Made by a program: the position numbers and the translations under genes. A stretch of DNA of 64,000 bases from contig NZ_JARWAM010000009.1 in the NCBI RefSeq assembly GCF_031451695.1, positions 124,001 to 188,000 of the forward strand. Reading direction: 5' to 3'. Positions 57,813 to 64,000 of the stretch are shown here, piece by piece (the first letter of the stretch is position 1; each line of letters opens with the position of its first letter). The notes below the pieces were generated by a model. That model was not told the DNA's origin. It was given only the letters and a program-made list of their open reading frames with translations, and ran no database searches. This DNA comes from Franzmannia qiaohouensis. GTDB lineage: Bacteria > Pseudomonadota > Gammaproteobacteria > Pseudomonadales > Halomonadaceae.

Positions 57813-59318
57813 TCAGTCCAGCGCCAGGTTCTGGCGGCGCTGCTTGAACCGGTAGCGCAGGGCCAGCACGATCGATAGCGCCGCCAGTGTCAGCAGCGCC
57901 AGCGAGATCGGTCGGGTGAAGAACAGCGTCCAGTCCTCGTTGGTCATCAGTGCGCGGCGCAGGTTGGTCTCGGCGATGGGGCCAAGGATCACGCCGAGTA
58001 CCAGCGGCGCCAGCGGGTAGTCGAGCTTGGCCAGCACATAGCCGAAGACGCCGATGCCGAGCAGCAGGTAGATGTCGGTGACGCGGTTGTTCAGCGCGAA
58101 GGCACCGACCATGCAGCAGGTCAGCACCACCGGCACGATCACCGACTTGGGCACGCTGGTGACCTTGAGGAACATGCGCATGCTGAGCAGGCATACCACC
58201 AGCATCATGGCACTGGCGAGGAACATCGCCATGAACATGCCGTAGACGGTGTCGGCGTGGTCCATGATCAGGCGTGGGCCGACGCCGATGCCGTGGACCA
58301 TCAGCGAGGCCATCAGCACCGCGTCCACCGCGCTGCCGGGGATGCCCAGGGCGATCATCGGGATCAGACCGCCGCCGGAGGTCGCCGAGTTGCCCGACTC
58401 CGAGGCGATCACCCCCTCGCTCGAGCCTTTGCCGAAGGCCTCGGGGTGCTTGGAGCCGCGCTTGGCCTGATCGTAGGCCAGCAGGTTGGCGATGCTGCCG
58501 CCCGCCCCCGGCACTGCACCGATGAAGACCCCGACCATCGACGAGCGGAACAGATTGAACGGATAGGAGAGTACCTCGCGCATCGCCGCCCAGGGCTTGA
58601 AGCTGATGCGGCTGTCGATCAGCTGCTTGCCGGCCTTGACCTCCTCGGCGTCCTCCACCTCGCGCAGCAGCTGGCTGACCGCGAAGATGCCGATCAGCAC
58701 GATCAGGAAGGGAATGCCCGCCGACAGCATGCGCAGGTCGAACGAGAAGCGCGTCACGCCCATCAGCGGGTCGGCACCCACGGTGGCCAGGATCAGGCCG
58801 ATGGCGCCGGCCAACAGGCCGCGCAGCATCGATCTACCGACCAGGCTGGCGACGATGGTCAGGGCGAACACCACCAGCGAGAAGTACTCCCAGGCGCCGA
58901 GCTTGACGGCAATCATGGCCAGCGGCGGGGCGGCGATGATGAGTACGATGGAGCTGAGCAGAGTGCCGAAGAATGATGCCCAGATGCCGATCGCCAGTGC
59001 CCGGCCGGGCTCGCCGCGGCGCGCCATGGGGTAGGCGTCGAAGGTAGTGGCCAAGGCCGAGGGCGTGCCGGGAATGCCCAGCAGCGCGGCACTGATCATG
59101 CCGCCGGTATAGCCGCCGATATACACCGCCAGCAGGGTGGCGACCCCCTGCAGGGCGGGCATGGTGAAGGTCAGCGGCAGTGCCAGCACGATGGCCATGG
59201 TGATGGTGAAGCCGGGAATGGCCGCGGTGATCACCCCGGCCACCACCCCCACCAGCATGGTCAGCATGGTGGGCAGGGTAAACAGCTGGTCGGCCCCTGC
59301 CAGAATGGATTCCATCAT
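57813..59318 (-). CDS. tctA: Tripartite tricarboxylate transporter, large permease TctA
   Basis: TctA is the 12-helix membrane channel of a TTT-family secondary transporter that takes up carboxylates delivered by a periplasmic TctC protein. The 501-residue protein has the hallmark glycine-rich repeats IGGYTGGMISAALLGIPGTPSA (split by a loop) and FIGAVPGAGGSIANLLAYDQAK, plus SESGNSATSGGGLIPMIALGIPGS. AGGA precedes tandem ATG codons. It is last in the tctC-tctB-tctA order. The second, partial tctA in this window is a paralogue, not a copy. Confidence 0.95.
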   Translation of the reverse strand: MMESILAGADQLFTLPTMLTMLVGVVAGVITAAIPGFTITMAIVLALPLTFTMPALQGVATLLAVYIGGYTGGMISAALLGIPGTPSALATTFDAYPMARRGEPGRALAIGIWASFFGTLLSSIVLIIAAPPLAMIAVKLGAWEYFSLVVFALTIVASLVGRSMLRGLLAGAIGLILATVGADPLMGVTRFSFDLRMLSAGIPFLIVLIGIFAVSQLLREVEDAEEVKAGKQLIDSRISFKPWAAMREVLSYPFNLFRSSMVGVFIGAVPGAGGSIANLLAYDQAKRGSKHPEAFGKGSSEGVIASESGNSATSGGGLIPMIALGIPGSAVDAVLMASLMVHGIGVGPRLIMDHADTVYGMFMAMFLASAMMLVVCLLSMRMFLKVTSVPKSVIVPVVLTCCMVGAFALNNRVTDIYLLLGIGVFGYVLAKLDYPLAPLVLGVILGPIAETNLRRALMTNEDWTLFFTRPISLALLTLAALSIVLALRYRFKQRRQNLALD

Positions 59319-59365
59319 GTGCGGATTCCTGGGTCAGCGAATGGAAGCATTGAGCACCGCGCGGC

Positions 59366-59905
59366 CTACAGCAGCGAGCCGCGCGGCAGGGAGATGCTGA
59401 ACACGTGGCGGAACAGGGCGTCGAGGCCCAGCGACATCAGCAGCGCGATGACCGCTGCAATCGCCAGCTGGCGTGGGCGGCGCGCACCGAGCAGCACCTG
59501 GCAGGCGAGCACGAAGGGCAGCGTGGCCCAGCGGAAGCCGACCAGCGGCATGGCAATGGCGTAGAGGGTGAACAACCCCAGCACGCCGAACGCCAGGCGG
59601 TGTTGCCACAGCCAGGCGCCGACGCTGCCGCTGGGCAGCGCCGCGGTATGCCGCAGCTTGGCCACTTCCTTGACGATCACGATGACGTTCAGCAGCGCCA
59701 GGATAGCCAGCATCAGACGCGGGAAGCTGCCCGAGCCGATCGGCTCCCAGGCCGACGACGGTAGCCCGCCGGCGTGGACGAACATCACCGCGGCGATGCC
59801 CAGCAGTGCCAGGTTGAAGACGATATGCCCTACCGCCTTGGCGCGTTCGCCGTGCGGGACGGGTTCCCGGCCTTGCGGCCGGGAGTCGGAGGAAGCCCCA
59901 CTCAT
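59366..59905 (-). CDS. tctB: Tripartite tricarboxylate transporter, small permease TctB
   Basis: TctB is the small, poorly conserved membrane subunit of the TTT system. The 179-residue protein has a charged N-terminus and four hydrophobic segments (about 26-45, 62-82, 108-128 and 138-168). The family-like LPSSAWEPIGSGSFPRLMLAIL-type loop, containing the G-S-G-S-F-P motif, is visible. It overlaps tctC by 4 bp and precedes tctA by 47 bp. Confidence 0.92.
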   Translation of the reverse strand: MSGASSDSRPQGREPVPHGERAKAVGHIVFNLALLGIAAVMFVHAGGLPSSAWEPIGSGSFPRLMLAILALLNVIVIVKEVAKLRHTAALPSGSVGAWLWQHRLAFGVLGLFTLYAIAMPLVGFRWATLPFVLACQVLLGARRPRQLAIAAVIALLMSLGLDALFRHVFSISLPRGSLL

Positions 59906-60909
59906 TGCTGCAGGTTCCCCGCCAGGCGCTCGATGGTGGCATCGAGTGTTTCGAGGTGGTCACGGTACTCGTCGGTACCCATGAACTGCACCTCGGCGCC
60001 GGCGTTGTTGACGCGGGTCACGAACTCCTCTTCCGCGGCCATCGCCTCGACCGCAGCGGCGAGCACCTCGATGCGATCCTCGGGGGTGCCCAGCGGGGCG
60101 ATCAGGCCGCGCAGGATCGACAGGTTGAGATTGTCGTAGCCGAGTTCGGCGAAGGTCGGTACATCCGGGGTCTGCTCCATGCGCTCGGTGTGGCCGACGG
60201 CCAGGAAGCGCAGGTCGTCGTTCTCGACGAACTGCAGGCTGGAGGCGATATCGCCCATCGCCGCGTCGATGTGCCCGCCGACCAGTGAACGGATGCGTTC
60301 GCCGGTGCCCTCGAAGCCGACATAGCGGAACGACAGGCCCTCGGCCTCTTCAATCATCGCGCCGTGGATGTGCGGCACGCCGCCGAGGGTCACGCCGAAG
60401 CGAATCTCACCGGGGTTGTCCTGGGCATACTCGACGAACTCCTCGAAGGTCTCCCAGGGGCTGTCGGCGCTGACGGTCACGTACTGTGGCGAGGCGGTGA
60501 TCGCGGCGATCGGCTCGTAGTCGTCCCAGTTGTTCTCGGTCAGGCCGGTGTGGTGGGAGACCATGAAGCCGTCGTGGACCTGGCCGATGGTGTAGCCGTC
60601 GTTGTCGCGGTCGGCGAGGTCGGCGAGCCCCGTGGTGCCGCTGACGCCGGGCATGTTGATGACCGGCAGCGGCTGGCCGAGGTGCGGCTCGATATGGCTG
60701 GAGACCAGGCGCATCAGCACATCGCTGCCGCCGCCGGGGCCCCAGGGCACGATGAACTCGATTGCGCTGTCGGGGTAGTCGTCGGCGTGGGCGGTGGCGG
60801 CCAGGCCGCCAACGGCGAGGCTGACGCCGGCCAGGGCGGTAGCGGCCAGGGTCCAGCGCTTGGCGAGGGGATGGCGCGAGGCGACATTGGGGTTATAGGG
60901 TGTCGGCAT
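59902..60909 (-). CDS. tctC: Tripartite tricarboxylate transporter substrate-binding protein TctC
   Basis: TctC is the Bug-family periplasmic receptor of the TTT transporter. I start it at the ATG at 60909 (335 residues, GGAG upstream). A signal peptide (about 1-42, ending TAHA) is followed by the typical YPDSAIEFIVPWGPGGGSD strand-loop, VINMPGVSGTTGLADLA, the conserved FGVTLGGVPHIHGAM and AAMGDIASSLQFV. The ligand cannot be read from sequence; Bug proteins bind many carboxylates. A GC-rich hairpin lies in its leader, and ggt is directly upstream. Confidence 0.94.
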   Translation of the reverse strand: MPTPYNPNVASRHPLAKRWTLAATALAGVSLAVGGLAATAHADDYPDSAIEFIVPWGPGGGSDVLMRLVSSHIEPHLGQPLPVINMPGVSGTTGLADLADRDNDGYTIGQVHDGFMVSHHTGLTENNWDDYEPIAAITASPQYVTVSADSPWETFEEFVEYAQDNPGEIRFGVTLGGVPHIHGAMIEEAEGLSFRYVGFEGTGERIRSLVGGHIDAAMGDIASSLQFVENDDLRFLAVGHTERMEQTPDVPTFAELGYDNLNLSILRGLIAPLGTPEDRIEVLAAAVEAMAAEEEFVTRVNNAGAEVQFMGTDEYRDHLETLDATIERLAGNLQQ

Positions 60910-60936
60910 CTTGCTTCTCCGGTTGTGGTCGAGGAG

Positions 60937-60958
60937 GGGCCCGGCAGTGGCCGGGCCC
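60937..60958 (-). other. GC-rich hairpin between ggt and tctC
   Basis: GGGCCCGG-cagtgg-CCGGGCCC forms a perfect 8-bp GC stem in the 61-bp ggt-tctC gap, without a T-run. In an operon it could act as an mRNA-processing or stability element giving higher tctC expression. Confidence 0.5.
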
Positions 60959-60970
60959 GGAACTGCAGGG

Positions 60971-62578
60971 TTACCAGGGCAGCACGGCCCCGTCGGTGCG
61001 CGGCTCGGTACCGCCGCTGAGTACGCCGCTGGCGTTGTCACGCAGGATGATCTGGCCGCGGCCGAAGCTGATGGTGTCGGCGACCTTGACGATATCGTGG
61101 CCGCGCCGCGCCAGGGCCTGGGCGAGGTGGTCGGGGAAGTGCGGCTCGACCTCGACGGTCTTGCCCTGGGTCCACTTCCAGCGCGGCATGTCCAGCGCTG
61201 CCTGGGGGTTGAGATGATCCTCGAGCATGGCGGTGATCACCTGCACATGGCCCTGGGGCTGCATATAGCCGCCCATCACGCCGAACGGCCCCACCGCCTG
61301 GCCATCCTTGGTGATGAAGCCGGGGATGATGGTGTGGTAGGTGCGCTTGCCCGGGGCCAGGGCGTTGGGGTGCTCGGGATCCAGCGAGAACGACCAGCCG
61401 CGATTCTGCAGGCTGATGCCGGTACCGGGGATCACGATGCCCGAACCGAAGCCTTTGAAGTTGCTCTGGATGAACGACACCATGTTGCCGTCGCCATCGG
61501 CGGTGGCCAGGTAGACGGTACCGCCGCTAAGCGGATTGCCGTGAACCGGGTCGACGGCCTGCTCGCCGATCAGCCCGGCGCGCGCCTTGAGATAGCCGTC
61601 GTCGAGCATCTGCTCGACGCTTGGCCGCATGGCATCGCGCTCGGTGACGTGTGCGAAACCGTCGACATAGGCCAGCTTGGTGGCCTCGATGCGGCGGTGC
61701 AGGGTCTCCACCGGGTCGCGGCCTTCGGGGCCCATGCGCTCCAGCATGCCCAGTGCCTGCAGCACGATCAGCCCGCTGCCGTTGGGCGGAATCTCCCAGA
61801 TATCGTGGCCCTTGTAGCGCACGCTGATCGGATCGACCCACTCCGGCTCGAAGCGCGCCAGGTCCTCCTTGCGCAGCAGTCCGCCGTGCTCGCGGAAAAA
61901 GGCGTCGATCTTGTCGGCCAGCTCACCCTCGTAGAAGGCGCGACCCTTGGTCTCGGCGATGGCACGCAGCGAGCTGGCGTGGCCCGGCGACGACCAGCGC
62001 TCGCCCGGCTGGGGCGCGCGGCCCTCGGGGGCAAAGGTCTCGAACCACGGCGTGAAGGCGGCATCGTCGTAGGCCGAGTAGCTGTGGAAAGCCTCGTTCC
62101 ACATCTGGTGAATGACCGGCGATACCGCATAGCCCTCTTCTGCCAATGCCACGGCGGGTGCCAGCAGGTCGGCGAAGGGCAGCTTGCCGAAGCGCTCGGA
62201 GAGCGCCGCCCAGGCCGCCGGCGCGCCGGGCACGGTGACCGGCAGCAGGCCGTGGTTGGGCACGCGATCGTGGCCCAGCGCCTTCATGGCCTCGATGCTG
62301 GCGGCCTGTGGCGCCGGGCCGCTGGCGTTGAGGCCGTGCAGCTTGCCGTTGATCCAGACGATGGCGAAGACGTCGCTGCCCAGGCCGTTGGAGGTCGGCT
62401 CGACCACGGTCAGCGCCGCGGCGCTGGCGATGGCGGCATCCACCGCGTTGCCGCCCTGCTGGAGAATGCTCATGCCGACCTGGGCGGCCAGCGGCTGTGA
62501 GGTGGCGACCATGCCGCGGGTACCGAAGCTGGCCATACGCCGCGAGGGGCTGGGGTAGTAAAGCGCATCGTGCTGCAT
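60971..62578 (-). CDS. ggt: Gamma-glutamyltransferase family protein, without signal peptide
   Basis: This is a GGT-family Ntn-hydrolase that self-cleaves and removes gamma-glutamyl groups from glutathione-like or other amides. The start at 62578 (535 residues) has AAGGAG upstream. Motifs are the N-terminal GMVATSQPLAAQVGMSILQ and GGNAVDAAIASAAALTVVEP, the cleavage/nucleophile Thr354 in SGGTVYLATADGDGN, and the GPFGVMGGYMQPQGHVQV C-terminal block. There is no signal peptide, so it resembles cytosolic YwrD-like members, not periplasmic Ggt. It lies between two TTT transporter gene sets, 10 bp after the first tctA. Confidence 0.92.
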   Translation of the reverse strand: MQHDALYYPSPSRRMASFGTRGMVATSQPLAAQVGMSILQQGGNAVDAAIASAAALTVVEPTSNGLGSDVFAIVWINGKLHGLNASGPAPQAASIEAMKALGHDRVPNHGLLPVTVPGAPAAWAALSERFGKLPFADLLAPAVALAEEGYAVSPVIHQMWNEAFHSYSAYDDAAFTPWFETFAPEGRAPQPGERWSSPGHASSLRAIAETKGRAFYEGELADKIDAFFREHGGLLRKEDLARFEPEWVDPISVRYKGHDIWEIPPNGSGLIVLQALGMLERMGPEGRDPVETLHRRIEATKLAYVDGFAHVTERDAMRPSVEQMLDDGYLKARAGLIGEQAVDPVHGNPLSGGTVYLATADGDGNMVSFIQSNFKGFGSGIVIPGTGISLQNRGWSFSLDPEHPNALAPGKRTYHTIIPGFITKDGQAVGPFGVMGGYMQPQGHVQVITAMLEDHLNPQAALDMPRWKWTQGKTVEVEPHFPDHLAQALARRGHDIVKVADTISFGRGQIILRDNASGVLSGGTEPRTDGAVLPW

Positions 62579-62588
62579 TGGGGGCTCC

Positions 62589-64000
62589 TTAATCGGCACC
62601 GGCGTCGCTGCGCTGGGCCTGTTGTCGATTGCGTTGAATCTTGCGGTCCTGATAGAGCGAGAAGATCACCGAGGCCACCGCCAGCGCCAGGAACAGCGCC
62701 GATAGAGGCCGGGTCAGGAAGGTCAGCCAGCTGTCGTCGAGCTCCAGGGCGCGGAACAGCTGGCGCTCGAGGTTGTTGCCCAGCACCACGCCGAGGATCA
62801 GCGGCGTCAGCGGCACCTCGGCCTTCCACAGCAGATAGCCGATCACCCCGAACACGAACAGCACCCAGATATCGAACAGGTTGTTGTTCAGCGCATAGGA
62901 GCCGATGGCGCACAGCATCAGCACCACCGGCACCAGGACTTCCTGGGGGATCAGCGAGATCTTGGCGAACCAGCGCACCAGCAGCAGCTGGCAGAGCACC
63001 ATGATCACCGCGCCGATCAGCAGGCTGGCGTAGATGGCGCCGACCAGTACCGGGTTCTGCTCGAACATCAGGGGGCCGGGGGTGATGCCGTGCAGGATCA
63101 GCACGCCCATCATGATCGCCATCGGCAGGTCGCCGGGAATGCCCAGCGCCAGGGTCGGCACGAAGGCGCCGCCGGCCACTGCGCTGTTGGAGGCCTCGGA
63201 GGCGACGATGCCGCTGGGGGTGCCGGTGCCGAAGGTCTCCGGCTGGCGCGAGAACTTCTTGGCCTGGTCGTAGCTGATGAAGTTGGCCACGGTGCCGCCG
63301 GTGCCCGGCAGCGCGCCGACCAGGCTGCCGATCAGCGACGAGCGCAGGGTGTTGAGCTTCTGGCCGGCCATGTCCTTGAAGATGCGGCGGTAGGGAATCG
63401 AGACGTTGGTGTCGACGCCCTTGACCTTGCCCTGGTCGTCGCGCAGCTTCTCGAGGTTGCCCATCAGCTGGGAGAAGGCAAAGATGCCGATCATCACCGG
63501 CAGGATCTCGAAGCCCGAGCCCAGCGCCGGCAGGCCGAAGTCGAAGCGCAGGTTGCTGTTGCGGTCGTAGCCCACGGTGGTGATCAGCAGCCCCAGGGCG
63601 GCGGCCAACAGCCCCTTGAGCAGCGCGCCGTTGGAGAGTCCGGCGACCAGCGTCAGGGCGAACACGATCAGCGCGGTGATCTCCCAGGGCCGGAAGTTCA
63701 TGCTGAAACTGGCGATCAGCGGGCCGAAGAACACCAGCACCGCGACGCTGATCAGGGTGCCGATGAACGACGCCGCCACGCCGATACCCAGGGCACGGCC
63801 GGGCTCGCCCTTCTGGGCCATGGGGTAGCCGTCGTAGACGGTGGTGATCGACGACGGCGTGCCGGGAATGCCCAGCATCACCCCGGAGACGATACCGCCG
63901 GAGTAGCCGCCCACGAACACCCCGACCATCAGCGACACGCCGCTGACCGGATCCATGGCGAAGGTGAAAGGAAACACCACCAGGATCGCCATGGTCACGG
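62589..64000 (-). CDS. tctA: Second tripartite tricarboxylate transporter permease TctA, 5'-truncated by window end
   Basis: This is about 470 residues of a TctA paralogue; the reading frame runs off the right edge, so the N-terminal ~30 residues are missing. Visible are FVGGYSGGIVSGVMLGIPGTP, SSLIGSLVGALPGTGGTVANF (split), SEASNSAVAGGAFVPTLALGIPGD and multiple hydrophobic segments. It differs clearly from the TctA at 57813-59318, so this cluster encodes two TTT systems. The stop lies 10 bp before ggt, indicating co-transcription. Its tctB and tctC are expected just outside the window. Confidence 0.93.
   Translation of the reverse strand, partial: VTMAILVVFPFTFAMDPVSGVSLMVGVFVGGYSGGIVSGVMLGIPGTPSSITTVYDGYPMAQKGEPGRALGIGVAASFIGTLISVAVLVFFGPLIASFSMNFRPWEITALIVFALTLVAGLSNGALLKGLLAAALGLLITTVGYDRNSNLRFDFGLPALGSGFEILPVMIGIFAFSQLMGNLEKLRDDQGKVKGVDTNVSIPYRRIFKDMAGQKLNTLRSSLIGSLVGALPGTGGTVANFISYDQAKKFSRQPETFGTGTPSGIVASEASNSAVAGGAFVPTLALGIPGDLPMAIMMGVLILHGITPGPLMFEQNPVLVGAIYASLLIGAVIMVLCQLLLVRWFAKISLIPQEVLVPVVLMLCAIGSYALNNNLFDIWVLFVFGVIGYLLWKAEVPLTPLILGVVLGNNLERQLFRALELDDSWLTFLTRPLSALFLALAVASVIFSLYQDRKIQRNRQQAQRSDAGAD

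Overview
The window looks like core chromosome of a high-GC, Na+-adapted gammaproteobacterium, most likely Halomonas or a close relative (Halomonadaceae). This rests on protein similarity recalled from known families, on gene order strongly shared with Pseudomonas (ubiE-ubiJ-ubiB-hisE-tatABC, hslVU-SPOR-argS-priA-rpmE, ponA/pilMNOPQ-aroKB-gltBD, fdxA-mutS) and with enterics (recA-recX-alaS-csrA-tRNA-Ser-tRNA-Arg), and on a Na+-pumping oxaloacetate decarboxylase beside tripartite tricarboxylate transporters. No prophage, transposase gene, CRISPR array or rRNA was seen.

Layout. 1-5.7 kb: 3' part of a class I DAHP synthase, a small DUF3087 membrane protein, then hemB-ppk (minus) and elbB (plus). 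5.7-10.7 kb: minus-strand ubiE-ubiJ-ubiB-hisE-tatA-tatB-tatC cluster (ubiquinone synthesis, one histidine-pathway enzyme, Tat export). 10.9-18.5 kb: minus-strand DUF971, hslV-hslU protease, SPOR protein with argS, and priA. 18.6-24 kb: rpmE and a short malic enzyme (plus), a DUF481 outer-membrane protein and PBP1a (minus). 24-30.7 kb: pilMNOPQ-aroK-aroB, tightly coupled on plus. 31-37 kb: gltBD. 37.5-41.6 kb: pyrG-kdsA-eno. 41.6-45.3 kb: an unannotated RsmZ/CsrB-type sRNA locus, fdxA and mutS (minus). 45.4-53 kb: pncC/cinA, recA (SOS box), recX, alaS, lysC, csrA and three tRNAs. 53-64 kb: dusC, oadGAB, then a minus-strand cluster with parts of two TTT transporters around a gamma-glutamyltransferase.

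Two non-coding signals stand out. First, between eno and fdxA lies a candidate GacA-activated sRNA (about 41882-42055): a GacA-type upstream palindrome, a plausible sigma-70 promoter about 180 bp downstream of it, eleven GGA motifs in about 174 nt, and a Rho-independent terminator. Its expected partner CsrA is encoded 10 kb away, and rsmZ also sits beside fdxA in Pseudomonas. Second, a family of roughly 110-bp imperfect palindromes occurs seven times (plus one divergent relative), in every clear case 14-76 bp after a stop codon. Each has long outer inverted arms, an inner hairpin whose two sides change together between copies, and a conserved unpaired block near GGGATGGGTTCACAGCG. A separate 142-bp MITE-like element flanked by CTAG lies just upstream of eno.

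Most genes are housekeeping and confidently identified. Promoters, operators and repeat functions are inferred from sequence alone. Start codons were moved where family length and a ribosome-binding site supported it (ubiE, hslU, argS, priA, DUF481, ponA, pilM, fdxA, alaS, csrA, oadG, tctC, ggt).
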